From positions 803,001 through 867,000 of the forward strand of contig JADJPL010000001.1 of NCBI GenBank assembly GCA_016713275.1: DNA of 64,000 nt, in the 5' to 3' direction. Position numbers and translations under genes: made by a program. Numbering within the stretch: the stretch's first letter is position 1; each line of letters starts with the position of its first letter. The notes under the pieces were generated by a model that was not told where the DNA came from, made no database searches, and saw nothing but the letters and a program-made list of their open reading frames with translations. This document shows, in pieces, positions 16,816 through 25,641 of this stretch. The stretch comes from Haliscomenobacter sp. (GTDB lineage: Bacteria; Bacteroidota; Bacteroidia; Chitinophagales; Saprospiraceae).

Positions 16816-17364
16816 ATGAAAATATCATTTCCTACCTTCGGCCTCGTCGTCGCGCTTGTACTTGGAGGTATTATTGCCGGAAGGTATGTTTATTTTCTCC
16901 CCCGGTTTATCCAGGGAGAAAAAACCCCGGAGATTGAATCGGTTTTAATGGATGGAAGCCCGTTCCGCTTATCCAGCCTTAAAGGAAAGTACGTGCTTCT
17001 GGATTTCTGGGGCAGTTGGTGCGGCCCGTGCCGCGCGCAGAATGCCGGGCTCAGGGAATTATACTCCCAGTTTGGAGACCGCGCTTTTACGGATGCTTCC
17101 GGCTTCGAAATCGTGAGCGTGGCCGTGGAGCGAAAACCGGAGAATTGGAAAGCGGCTATCGAGCAGGACGGGTTGGTCTGGAAAACACACATTCTGGACC
17201 AAAGTAAAAGCCTGCGGTTTTTCAGCGGCCCCCTGGCCCAGGCCTATAAAGTGCGCCAACTGCCAACCTCCTTCCTCCTGAATCCCAAGGGCGCCATCAT
17301 TCGGGTCAATCCGGACCCTGAAGAAATCGCTGACCTGCTGCGCAAGAAAACAATCGCCGAATAA
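16816..17364 (+). CDS. TlpA-like thioredoxin-fold protein, membrane-anchored
   Basis: A 182-residue protein with one N-terminal hydrophobic segment (about 7-30, GLVVALVLGGIIAGRYVYF) and then a thioredoxin-like domain of the TlpA/ResA type. The redox motif WCGPC sits at about residues 72-76 (DFWGSWCGPCRAQN), and the cis-Pro loop is QLPTSFLLNPKG. It probably acts in the periplasm, reducing or exchanging disulfides. It is divergent from the flavin reductase gene and about 80 nt upstream of grpE. Confidence 0.88.
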   Translation: MKISFPTFGLVVALVLGGIIAGRYVYFLPRFIQGEKTPEIESVLMDGSPFRLSSLKGKYVLLDFWGSWCGPCRAQNAGLRELYSQFGDRAFTDASGFEIVSVAVERKPENWKAAIEQDGLVWKTHILDQSKSLRFFSGPLAQAYKVRQLPTSFLLNPKGAIIRVNPDPEEIADLLRKKTIAE

Positions 17365-17445
17365 CAACCATCCTTGACAGGCGGTAAGATCCTTTCTATG
17401 ACAAAGTGGCGTATATTTTGTTCTGGCAAAAAAATTGCTGTGTAC

Positions 17446-18021
17446 ATGAAGAAAAGAGTGCTAACCCAAAAAAGAGCAAAGGTGACGGAAGAAGAACAGC
17501 CAAAGATGGAAAATCAGGGAACAGAACAAGAAGGCCCAAACCCTGCCCCAACCGGGGAGATGGAGAACAAGCCGGGTATTGCCCCTGAATTTGAAAAGCT
17601 GGTTAAAGACCATGAAGAGTTGAAGGATAAGTACCTTCGGGTGTACGCCGACTTTGAAAACTTTAAGAAGCGCGCCATTAAGGAAAAACTGGATATGCTT
17701 CGGACAGCCGCCCAGGATACCATCACGGCGTTGCTCCCGGTACTCGATGACTTTGAGCGGGCCCGCCAGAATGCGGAAAAAGAGGGAAGCACCGAAAAGA
17801 TGAGCGAAGGGGTTCTGCTGGTCTATCACAAGCTGTTCAGCACCCTGAAAGGCCTTGGCCTGGAAGAGATGGTTTCGGCGGATCAGGTTTTTGACCCCGA
17901 GGTGCATGAGGCGATCACGGAAATTCCCGCTCCAACGGACGACATGAAAGGGAAGATCGTCGACACCATACAAAAGGGATACAAATTGGGGGACAAAATA
18001 TCCGCTACGCCAAAGTCGTAG
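17446..18021 (+). CDS. grpE: GrpE, nucleotide exchange factor of DnaK
   Basis: A 191-residue protein with an acidic N-terminal tail, a long coiled-coil helix (about 50-110, HEELKDKYLRVYADFENFKK) and the C-terminal beta wing (GVLLVYHKLFSTLKGLGLEE, QVFDPEVHEAI), all diagnostic. It releases ADP from DnaK. The open frame starts at 17374, but the ATG at 17446 gives normal length. dnaJ follows 35 nt downstream; dnaK is not in the window. Confidence 0.93.
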   Translation: MKKRVLTQKRAKVTEEEQPKMENQGTEQEGPNPAPTGEMENKPGIAPEFEKLVKDHEELKDKYLRVYADFENFKKRAIKEKLDMLRTAAQDTITALLPVLDDFERARQNAEKEGSTEKMSEGVLLVYHKLFSTLKGLGLEEMVSADQVFDPEVHEAITEIPAPTDDMKGKIVDTIQKGYKLGDKISATPKS

Positions 18022-18056
18022 TGGGCAAGTAATTTCCCGCTTACCAACCATTCAAT

Positions 18057-19211
18057 ATGTCAAAACGAGACTATTACGAGATCCTGGGCGTAGGCCGGGA
18101 AGCCGATCAATCCAGCATAAAGAAGGCGTACCGCGAAAAAGCGGTGCAATTTCACCCGGATAAAAACCCGGGAGACAAAGCCGCTGAGGAGAAATTCAAG
18201 GAAGCTGCCGAAGCGTACGAAGTGCTCAGCGATCCGGATAAGCGGGCCCGTTACGACCGGTATGGCCATGCCGGAGAGATGAGCGGCGGGTTTTCCGGAG
18301 GCGGCGCCGGCATGACCATGGAGGATATCTTTGCCCAATTTGGAGACATCTTCGGCGATTCCGGGTTTGGGACCTTCTTTGGCGGGTCTGGCCAACGGCA
18401 GCGCGGGCGCGGGCGCAAAGGCGCCAATCTGCGCATCAAGGTTTCGCTGACCCTGGAAGAAATTTCTACCGGCGTCACCAAGAAAATCAAAGTCAAAAAA
18501 GCCGTCACTTGCGACGAGTGCGGAGGCTCGGGCGCAAAAGACCGGAATTCCGTACGCACCTGCACCACCTGTAATGGCGCCGGATACGTTCGCCAGGTCC
18601 GCTCCACCTTCCTGGGGCAAATGCAAACCACCATCACATGCCCTACCTGCGACGGCAGCGGGCAAACCATCACGTCCAACTGTTCCAAATGCCGGGGCGA
18701 AGGCCATGTGCAGGGGGAAGAAACCCTGGAGATCGAAATCCCGGCAGGCGTAGAGGAAGGGATGCAGCTTTCCCTACGCAATAAAGGCAACGCCGGGCAC
18801 AAAGGAGGCCCTCCGGGCGATCTGCTGATTACCATCGAAGAAAAAACCCACGAATCCCTCCAGCGGGATGGGCAAAACGTGGTTTACGAGCTGTATCTGA
18901 ACATTGCCGACGCCGCCCTCGGCACTTCGGCCGATGTGCCTACTCTGGAAGGAAAAGTGAAAATCAAGATCCCTGCAGGCACCCAAGCCGGGAAAATTCT
19001 CCGCCTTCGGGAGAAAGGGCTGCCTTCTATCCAGAGCTACGTCCGTGGCGACCAACTCATCCACGTAAATATCTGGACGCCCAAGAAGGTGACAGCTGAA
19101 GAGAGGGATATTCTGGAAAAGATCCGCACGTTGCCCAATTTTCAACCCCAGCCCGGGGCATCGGAGAAGACCTTTTTTGAAAAGATGAAAGACTATTTCA
19201 GGATGAAATAA
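18057..19211 (+). CDS. dnaJ: Chaperone DnaJ (Hsp40, type I)
   Basis: A 384-residue type I J-protein that stimulates DnaK. The J domain (residues 4-68) has the HPD motif in FHPDKNPGD; a Gly/Phe-rich linker follows (about 75-120). Four zinc-finger repeats are all intact: CDECGGSG, CTTCNGAG, CPTCDGSG and CSKCRGEG. The C-terminal substrate-binding domains are complete. It forms a pair with grpE. Confidence 0.96.
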   Translation: MSKRDYYEILGVGREADQSSIKKAYREKAVQFHPDKNPGDKAAEEKFKEAAEAYEVLSDPDKRARYDRYGHAGEMSGGFSGGGAGMTMEDIFAQFGDIFGDSGFGTFFGGSGQRQRGRGRKGANLRIKVSLTLEEISTGVTKKIKVKKAVTCDECGGSGAKDRNSVRTCTTCNGAGYVRQVRSTFLGQMQTTITCPTCDGSGQTITSNCSKCRGEGHVQGEETLEIEIPAGVEEGMQLSLRNKGNAGHKGGPPGDLLITIEEKTHESLQRDGQNVVYELYLNIADAALGTSADVPTLEGKVKIKIPAGTQAGKILRLREKGLPSIQSYVRGDQLIHVNIWTPKKVTAEERDILEKIRTLPNFQPQPGASEKTFFEKMKDYFRMK

Positions 19212-19254
19212 GCCGGTATTTGCGTTTTGATACAAAGACTGACGGGCTTCAGGA

Positions 19255-19728
19255 TCATTTCCTGGCGCCCGTTTCTTTTATCCGGATTCCCAGCGCGGAG
19301 ATGCCGGCCAAATCGTCGGCGCGCATGTACTGCTCCAGGGTAAACGTATGCACGCCGGTTTGGTTGAAAAACGCGTTGATCTGGATCGGAACCTCCAGCG
19401 TGCAATGATCTCCGCTGCATGCGCCTTGCCATTTTCCCGCTTTATTCGCCAACTCCAGAGACAATACCTGGGTCAGCTTTTTTCCGTCGGGAAACTCCGT
19501 GTGTATCCGGAGGTAAAGGTTTTGGAAGTTGTAGTCGGTCCGGTGTTTTACCACAAGGGAAATGTCGTAAAGCTGGGCAGTATCCCGGATAGCCGCCTGG
19601 AACGCCAGGCTGTCGCCATAACTCCAGGTTTCCCCGCTGAGTTTTCGGGTCTCTTTGAGCAGGTAGCGGGGGCCGCAGGCGCTGGCCAGGATCGCCAGGC
19701 AAAAAACAAGGGCAATGGGTTTTCGCAT
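19255..19728 (-). CDS. gldH: Gliding motility lipoprotein GldH
   Basis: A 157-residue lipoprotein; the signal peptide ends in ASAC (Cys18). The YNFQNLYLRIHTEFPDGKK segment and the C-terminal HTFTLEQYMRADDLAGISAL followed by GIRIKE match the GldH family of Bacteroidota. GldH is needed for gliding in Flavobacterium, but its exact role with the T9SS motor is not settled. The start at 19728 gives a proper signal peptide; the frame is open 16 codons further. carB lies directly upstream on the same strand. Confidence 0.85.
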   Translation of the reverse strand: MRKPIALVFCLAILASACGPRYLLKETRKLSGETWSYGDSLAFQAAIRDTAQLYDISLVVKHRTDYNFQNLYLRIHTEFPDGKKLTQVLSLELANKAGKWQGACSGDHCTLEVPIQINAFFNQTGVHTFTLEQYMRADDLAGISALGIRIKETGARK

Positions 19729-19791
19729 GGAAAACGTTTGTGCTAAATGACGCAGATTTGAATACACAGCCGGCAAAACAAGAGCAAAATC

Positions 19792-22611
19792 CTACCGGGA
19801 AAGGTACATATTCCGCTGCCGGTCGAGTTCCCGGAAGAAGGGGTCGCTCAAGTCCCGGATAAAACGGATTTCTTCCCCTGTAGATTTCATCTCCGGCCCC
19901 AAGTTTTTGTCGACGTTCGGGAATTTTTCGAAAGAGAAAACCGGCACCTTGATCGCAAACCCGCTCGGCTGAGGCTTAATATCGAAATCGCGAAGCTTGT
20001 GGGTGCCCAGCATCACCTTGGTGGCAATTTGCAAATAGGGCACCTTGTATGCTTTGGCAATAAAAGGCGTCGTGCGGGAAGCGCGCGGATTGGCTTCGAT
20101 GACGTATACTTTGTTGTCCTTTATGGCAAACTGTACATTGATCAATCCCCGGATGTTCAAAGCGTTGGCCAGCTTCTCGGTATACTCCACCATCGTATTC
20201 ACCGCCTCCACAGAGAGGCTGTAGGTTGGAAGCACCGCAGAGCTGTCGCCAGAGTGGATCCCAGCCGGCTCGATATGTTCCATTATCCCCATGATGTGGA
20301 TCTGCTCGCCGTCAAAAATGGCATCGATCTCCGCCTCCTTAGCCCGATCGAGAAAGTGGTCGATCAGCACCCGGTTCTCCGGCATATGCTTGAAGATCAT
20401 GAGCACGTGGCGCTCGAGTTCCTGGTCATTAATGACAATGCGCATGCCCTGCCCGCCGAGGACGTACGAAGGGCGAACCAAAACAGGATACCCCACCTCT
20501 TGAGCGATCTGGATGCCTTCATCGACATCGTCGGCAACCCCGTAATTGGGGTAGGGAATATCCAGGCTTTTCAGGAGATTGGAGAATGCGCCCCGGTCTT
20601 CGGCAAGGTCCATGTCCGGATAGGAAGTGCCGATAATAGGAATGCCTTTTTTGTAGAGCGTTTCGGCGAGTTTGAGGGCGGTTTGGCCGCCGAGCTGCAC
20701 GATCACGCCCTCGGGCTTTTCCAGCTCGAGGATTTCTTCCAGGTGTTCCCAGAATACGGGTTCGAAATACAGTTTGTCTGCAATGTCAAAGTCCGTAGAA
20801 ACTGTTTCCGGGTTGCAGTTGACCATGATCGATTCGTAGCCCATTTCCTTCAGCGCAAGAAGCCCATGGACGCAGCAGTAGTCGAACTCAATGCCTTGCC
20901 CGATGCGATTAGGCCCCGACCCAAGCACAATCACTTTTTTCTTGCCGGAGGTGGGCAGGCTTTCGTTCTCGGTGTCGAAGGTGGAATAGAAATAAGGCGT
21001 CTGGGCTTCAAATTCCGCAGCGCAAGTGTCCACCATTTTATATGTCCGGCGGATACCGAGGGCTTTGCGCCGGCGCGTCACTTCTTCTTCCTTTACCCGA
21101 AGCAGCCAGGCTATTTGGGCGTCGGAGTATCCGACCTCTTTCAACTCGCGGAACAAAGGCTCGGAAATATCTTCTGGCAGGTTAAAGCGCGTCAGTTGTT
21201 TTTCCAACTTGACCAGCCGTTTGATCTGCTTGAGGAACCAGGGATCTATTTTCGTGAGCTTGTGCACGGTTTTGACCGGCACGCCGAGCCGGAGCGCGTC
21301 TTTGACCCGGAAAATCCGGTCGTCGCTGGCTTTTTCCAAACGGGTGAGGACATCTTCGGTGCGAATCCATTCCTTCATATCGGCCCCAAGCCCTTTCCGT
21401 CCGTTTTCCTGAGACTGGCAGGCTTTCTGCATGGCCTCCAGGAAGTTTCGTCCGATCGCCATAACTTCGCCGACGGACTTCATCTGAAGCCCGAGGTTGT
21501 GGTCGGACCCCGGAAATTTGTCGAAATTCCACCGGGGCATTTTAACGATGACGTAATCCAGCGTCGGCTCGAAAAACGCCGAGGTCGTTTTGGTAATTTG
21601 GTTTTTGAGTTCGTCGAGATTAAACCCGATGGCCAGTTTGGCTGCAATTTTGGCGATCGGATACCCGGTGGCTTTGCTGGCCAATGCGGAAGAACGCGAG
21701 ACCCTCGGATTGATCTCAATCACGATCAGCTCTTCGGTTTCCGGTTCCTGGGCAAACTGGATATTGCATCCGCCGGAAAAGTTCCCGAGCGAGCGCATGG
21801 CGAGGATGGCTTCATTGCGCATCCGCTGGTAGGCCGTGTCTGAAAGGGTCATAGCCGGGGCGACCGTGATACTGTCTCCCGTGTGAATCCCCATGGGGTC
21901 CAGGTTCTCTACTACGCATATGATGACGACGTTGTCGTTGGCGTCGCGAAGCAGCTCCAACTCAAATTCCTTCCATCCCAAAACGGCTTTTTCTACGAGC
22001 ACCTCGTGCGTTGGAGAAGCAGAGAGGCCCCGGCGAAGGGCCCCATCGAATTCCTCTTCCTGATGGACAAACGCGCCCCCTGTGCCGCCCAGGGTGTACG
22101 AAGGGCGGATGACGAGGGGAAACCCGATTTTTTGCGCTGCTTCCTTACCTTCGAGGAAGGAGTTGGCAATATGGGAAGGCGCCACCTTAAGCCCAATATC
22201 AACCATGTGCTGGCGAAAGGCTTCCCTGTTCTCGGTGAGTTCGATCGCTTCCAGGTCAACTCCGATCAACTTGACGTTGTATTTTTCCCAAACCCCCATT
22301 TTGCCAGCCTCAATGGCCAGGTTGAGCGCGGTTTGTCCCCCCATGGTCGGAAGCACCGCGTCGATTTGGCGCTCCTCCAGGATCTGGATGATGCTTTCCA
22401 CCGTCATGGGAAGCAAATAGATGTGATCGGCGGTAACCGGATCGGTCATGATCGTGGCCGGATTGGAGTTGATCAGGCTGACTTCAATCCCTTCTTCCCT
22501 TAAAGACCGCGAAGCCTGGGATCCGGAATAGTCGAACTCGCAGGCCTGACCGATAATGATTGGCCCGCTGCCGATAATAAGCACAGAATGGATGGAGCGA
22601 TCTTTAGGCAT
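19792..22611 (-). CDS. carB: Carbamoyl-phosphate synthase large subunit, without C-terminal regulatory domain
   Basis: A 939-residue enzyme making carbamoyl phosphate for pyrimidines and arginine. Both homologous halves are present: the first opens with SVLIIGSGPIIIGQACEFDY, the second with VIVLGSGPNRIGQGIEFDYC, each with an ATP-grasp domain (VRPSYTLGGTGGAF; VRPSYVLGGQGMRIV). It ends with NMYLSR, about 130 residues earlier than the E. coli protein, so the MGS-like allosteric domain is missing. There is no degenerate downstream frame, so I take the short form as native; as I recall, similar forms exist in other Bacteroidota. carA is not in the window. Confidence 0.95.
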   Translation of the reverse strand: MPKDRSIHSVLIIGSGPIIIGQACEFDYSGSQASRSLREEGIEVSLINSNPATIMTDPVTADHIYLLPMTVESIIQILEERQIDAVLPTMGGQTALNLAIEAGKMGVWEKYNVKLIGVDLEAIELTENREAFRQHMVDIGLKVAPSHIANSFLEGKEAAQKIGFPLVIRPSYTLGGTGGAFVHQEEEFDGALRRGLSASPTHEVLVEKAVLGWKEFELELLRDANDNVVIICVVENLDPMGIHTGDSITVAPAMTLSDTAYQRMRNEAILAMRSLGNFSGGCNIQFAQEPETEELIVIEINPRVSRSSALASKATGYPIAKIAAKLAIGFNLDELKNQITKTTSAFFEPTLDYVIVKMPRWNFDKFPGSDHNLGLQMKSVGEVMAIGRNFLEAMQKACQSQENGRKGLGADMKEWIRTEDVLTRLEKASDDRIFRVKDALRLGVPVKTVHKLTKIDPWFLKQIKRLVKLEKQLTRFNLPEDISEPLFRELKEVGYSDAQIAWLLRVKEEEVTRRRKALGIRRTYKMVDTCAAEFEAQTPYFYSTFDTENESLPTSGKKKVIVLGSGPNRIGQGIEFDYCCVHGLLALKEMGYESIMVNCNPETVSTDFDIADKLYFEPVFWEHLEEILELEKPEGVIVQLGGQTALKLAETLYKKGIPIIGTSYPDMDLAEDRGAFSNLLKSLDIPYPNYGVADDVDEGIQIAQEVGYPVLVRPSYVLGGQGMRIVINDQELERHVLMIFKHMPENRVLIDHFLDRAKEAEIDAIFDGEQIHIMGIMEHIEPAGIHSGDSSAVLPTYSLSVEAVNTMVEYTEKLANALNIRGLINVQFAIKDNKVYVIEANPRASRTTPFIAKAYKVPYLQIATKVMLGTHKLRDFDIKPQPSGFAIKVPVFSFEKFPNVDKNLGPEMKSTGEEIRFIRDLSDPFFRELDRQRNMYLSR

Positions 22612-22637
22612 GATACCCTCTCGTTTGAAATTGCCTG

Positions 22638-22666
22638 CAAAGATAGGCCATCAAAGATCATTTCAA
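22638..22666 (-). promoter_or_regulatory. carB promoter
   Basis: On the minus strand: TTG (22664-22666), 18-nt spacer, TATCTTTG (22638-22645). This matches the Bacteroidota TTG/TAnnTTTG consensus in both boxes and spacing. The predicted transcript start is near 22631, a leader of about 20 nt. One of the two best promoters in the window. Confidence 0.65.
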
Positions 22667-22730
22667 GAGGAATTTGTTTTTTTTATCAACGAATAAAATA
22701 CCCTGGCGCAACCGTGCGGGATTGGGTAGG

Positions 22731-22758
22731 GGGAGTAGGGAGTAGGGAGCAGGGAGCA
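22731..22758. repeat. Four heptamer repeats (GGGAGTA/GGGAGCA)
   Basis: Four tandem 7-bp units, two GGGAGTA then two GGGAGCA, flanked by further G-runs (22722-22763). They lie between carB and the divergent lytic transglycosylase gene. The rest of this roughly 300-bp gap holds the two promoters and an A/T-rich stretch (22795-22835). Confidence 0.7.
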
Positions 22759-22919
22759 GGGGGACAGACCAGCAAAAAAAGCTTGAAATGGGGTTTTATA
22801 AATATAAAATTTTATTTTAAATATATTGATAATGAATAATTTGCGAAGGAGTAACGGAGGAGGGGTTCATGGAAAAGAATTTTTTCTATCTTTACGTCCT
22901 GACCAATCGCCTAAAAGGT

Positions 22920-24386
22920 ATGGAGTCCATAACACACCGATGTTGTTTGCTGTTTGTCCTCGTTCTTTTTTCTCTTCCTGTTTTTGCAGACAACGCCGAT
23001 CCCTCAGTCGCTTTCGATGAGTCCGAAGTGATCAAGCGCATCGAACTCATGGAGAGCGAAGTCGCCCAATCCCGTTACGACGTGGTGGTGCGCAGTTACC
23101 TAAGAACCTATCTCGTGAACCACCGCGAAAAAGCGGAAAAGATTCTCGGCCGCCGCATCCTCTATTTTCCCATTTTTGAGGACTATCTCCGGCAAGGCAA
23201 GCTTCCTCTTGATCTCAAATACCTTTCCATTGTGGAGTCGGCTTTAGAGCCTAAAGCGACCTCCCGCGTGGGGGCGGCGGGGCTCTGGCAATTCATGCCA
23301 ACAACCGGCAGAGCGTATGGCCTTCAGGTAGATGCACTGGTGGACGAACGCCGTGACCCGCATAAATCGACGGAGGCTGCAGTTAAACACCTTCAAGACC
23401 TGTACGCCAAATTCGACAGTTGGGAACTGGCCATCGCGGCCTACAACAGCGGAAGCGGCCGGGTTAGCCGCGCCGTCAAGCGCGGGCGGAGTTCGAGTTA
23501 TTGGAAAATCCGGGGTTTCCTGCCCAAAGAAACCAGAAACTACGTTCCGGCCTTCATCGCCGCCACCTATTTGGTGCGCCATTTCGAAGACCACGGCCTC
23601 GAACCCGATGTGCCGGAACTCGACCTCCAAATGACGGAAACCATCTCCATCTTCCAGGAGGTTACCTTCCAGCAGGCCGCCGATGTAACCGGGATTCCCG
23701 AAGAACTGATTGCCCAGTTGAACCCTGCTTTTCCCAAAGGGATCGTCCCCGCAAGTCAAAAAGGCTATTACTTTACCCTTCCCGCCCGGGCGATCGATAA
23801 ATTCCGCATCTTTTTAGAATCCGAACGTCCGGATTTTGAAGGCAATAAAGGAGCGATCGCCGCTCCGGTTATGATCAGCCGCAACCGGGCCAACCTGAGC
23901 CCTCAGTACCGCCGCACTACCTACCTCGTGCAGGAAGGAGAAACCCTGGAAACCCTGGCTCAGCGTTTCCATTGTTCGGTTTACCAAATCCGGGCATGGA
24001 ATAAGATGAAACCCTCCCAACAACTTAGCGCGGGGCAGCAGGTGTTAATCTACCAGCTCAAGGATGATCTTCCCTTTCTGGCCCTGGAACGGATCGAACT
24101 GTTTGAGGAACTGCCCAACCCGCTTCCGGAAGAAGTAGCGCCCCCGTCATTGGAAGCCTCCGCGGAGCGCGAACTGGACCTGATCATGGACAATGCCTTT
24201 ATTCTCTATTACGTTCGCCGGCCGGAAAGCGTCATGGATATTTCCCTGAAATTCCTGATTGACGTGCAGCAGATCCGCCAGCTGAACGATATCGCCTCGT
24301 ATCGAAACCTGAAATCAGGTTCTATCGTTAAACTGGCCAGATTGAACCGCGATACGCCGGACGCGTTCCGAATGGGAAGCCATTGA
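22920..24386 (+). CDS. Membrane-bound lytic transglycosylase with LysM (MltD-like)
   Basis: A 488-residue secreted protein. The signal peptide is HRCCLLFVLVLFSLPVFA. A lytic transglycosylase domain (about 70-230) has the catalytic glutamate at Glu106 (SIVESALEPKATS), followed by GAAGLWQFMPTTGRAYGL and AIAAYNSGSGRV. A LysM domain follows (about 335-385: YLVQEGETLETLAQRF to GQQVLIYQ), and the last 70 residues may be a second degenerate LysM (FILYYVRRPESVMDISLKF). It cleaves glycan strands in the periplasm. The ATG at 22869 has a GGAGGA before it, but the ATG at 22920 makes the signal peptide and follows a -7-like TATCTTTA (22887). Confidence 0.9.
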   Translation: MESITHRCCLLFVLVLFSLPVFADNADPSVAFDESEVIKRIELMESEVAQSRYDVVVRSYLRTYLVNHREKAEKILGRRILYFPIFEDYLRQGKLPLDLKYLSIVESALEPKATSRVGAAGLWQFMPTTGRAYGLQVDALVDERRDPHKSTEAAVKHLQDLYAKFDSWELAIAAYNSGSGRVSRAVKRGRSSSYWKIRGFLPKETRNYVPAFIAATYLVRHFEDHGLEPDVPELDLQMTETISIFQEVTFQQAADVTGIPEELIAQLNPAFPKGIVPASQKGYYFTLPARAIDKFRIFLESERPDFEGNKGAIAAPVMISRNRANLSPQYRRTTYLVQEGETLETLAQRFHCSVYQIRAWNKMKPSQQLSAGQQVLIYQLKDDLPFLALERIELFEELPNPLPEEVAPPSLEASAERELDLIMDNAFILYYVRRPESVMDISLKFLIDVQQIRQLNDIASYRNLKSGSIVKLARLNRDTPDAFRMGSH

Positions 24387-24456
24387 TCCAATAGGTGACT
24401 TTCCAGGTGGGAAGCAGTCTAATGGTGGATTTTAACCTGCTTAAAAACATAAAAAC

Positions 24457-25089
24457 ATGTCTAATCCTTTGGTAAACCTGTTGGAACAGCAACTGGGCAA
24501 CGATAATTTGATGGAATCGCTGACGCAGCAGATCGGAGGCGCTGACGTAGGCCAAACCCGGAACGCGGCAAGCGGCGTTATCTCTGCTTTGATGGGCGCT
24601 ATGGCGAAAAATGCCTCCAACCCCCAAGGCGCCAACGCCCTGGCTAATGCCCTGGATAGCGACCACGACGGCAGCGTGCTCGACGATGTGATCGGGCTGC
24701 TTTCCGGGAAATCGGAGGTCCAGAATCCCAAAGCACTGAATGGAGCGGGGATTGTTAACCACCTGCTTGGCGACCGCCAGACGAATGTCATGGATATGGT
24801 AAGCCAGGTTTCCGGAATGGACAAAAACCAGGTGGGCAACCTGATGATCAAGCTGGCGCCCGTGATCATGGGCGCTTTGGGCAAAACGAAGCGCGAAGGC
24901 GGATTGGATATTGGCGGGCTGGCTAACCTGCTCCAGGGGACGGTTTCTCAACAGAAACAATCCAACCCGATGATGAATATGGTAACTTCTTTTTTGGATA
25001 AGGACGGCGATGGCAGCGTAGTCGACGATCTCATGCAATCGGCAGGCAAGAGCCTCCTCCAGAAGCTTTTTGGCGGCAAAAAGAAATAG
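24457..25089 (+). CDS. DUF937 protein with two Ca-binding-like loops
   Basis: A 210-residue protein of the DUF937 family: low in aromatics, rich in Gly, Asn and Ala, no signal peptide. Two segments, DSDHDGSVLDD (about residue 67) and DKDGDGSVVDDL (about 183), match the DxDxDG calcium loop of EF-hand or dockerin type. Between them is a helical repeat-like region (VGNLMIKLAPVIMGALG). The function of the family is unknown to me. The paired loops suggest metal-dependent folding; this is inference. A very strong terminator follows. Confidence 0.82.
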   Translation: MSNPLVNLLEQQLGNDNLMESLTQQIGGADVGQTRNAASGVISALMGAMAKNASNPQGANALANALDSDHDGSVLDDVIGLLSGKSEVQNPKALNGAGIVNHLLGDRQTNVMDMVSQVSGMDKNQVGNLMIKLAPVIMGALGKTKREGGLDIGGLANLLQGTVSQQKQSNPMMNMVTSFLDKDGDGSVVDDLMQSAGKSLLQKLFGGKKK

Positions 25090-25120
25090 ACGGCCCTATA
25101 GTCCGTTTCCTGCCTGGATT

Positions 25121-25180
25121 CGATAAAAAAGACCCCGGCTCTGGCGAAACTTTCTGCCGGAGCCGGGGTCTTTTTTATCG
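25121..25180. terminator. Bidirectional intrinsic terminator
   Basis: Arms 25121-25145 and 25156-25180 are complementary over 25 bp with a single G-T position, with a 10-nt loop. The GC core (GACCCCGGCTC) is flanked by A6 on the left and T6 on the right, so it can act on both strands. It ends the DUF937 transcript from the left and can also end the tatA transcript from the right. Confidence 0.92.
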
Positions 25181-25283
25181 TCCCGAGGGGATGTTACATA
25201 CAACTACCCTCAGACCCTGCATCGCGTCGGATCAGAAACAGGCAGCGAACCGAACCCTGAGCGGGAAATGCCCGTTAAACTGC

Positions 25284-25507
25284 TTACTCCTTCTCCTCGA
25301 TCTGCTTGCGATCGGTGCGCTCGGATTCCCGAATCCCTTCTTTGATTTCATTTTCAATCGAAGAACGGGCCGCATTAAATTCGCGGATTCCCTTTCCGAT
25401 ACCGCGCATCAGTTCGGGAATTTTTTTGCCTCCAAAAAGCAAAAAGAACAGCAAAAGAAAATCAAGAGGACTTCCCACGGGCCTTGTCCAAAAATAAACA
25501 ACAACAT
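25284..25507 (-). pseudogene. tatA: Twin-arginine translocase subunit TatA, frameshifted
   Basis: The downstream frame carries an unmistakable TatA hinge and amphipathic helix (LLFGGKKIPELMRGIGKGIREFN), but its own upstream translation is wrong for TatA. The proper N-terminus, MLLFIFGQGPWEVLLIF, is in another frame and begins with the ATG at 25507. The two join at a T-rich run (minus-strand TTTTCTTTTG, 25452-25461) if one base is added. As it stands, the frame from 25507 ends at a TGA after about 35 codons. TatA forms the pore-like part of the Tat pathway. Either the gene is inactive, or the sequence has a one-base error, or a -1 slip restores it. It lies downstream of gldB on the same strand. 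Confidence 0.75.
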
Positions 25508-25641
25508 GGGTGACATAATGCATGATTGTTTTTGATTCCAAAAACCGGGACGCGACCCGGAAGCATATTTGTTTTACTCAATAAGAATGGAACAAGGTAC
25601 GAAGATTTAAAGTTTGAGGCAAAAAAAATAGGTCTGAGGAA

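Noticed and set aside
22869..22919. Start of the lytic transglycosylase at 22869, preceded by a GGAGGA box
   Set aside because: Shine-Dalgarno boxes are weak start markers in this phylum and the added residues would precede and spoil the signal peptide that starts at 22920.
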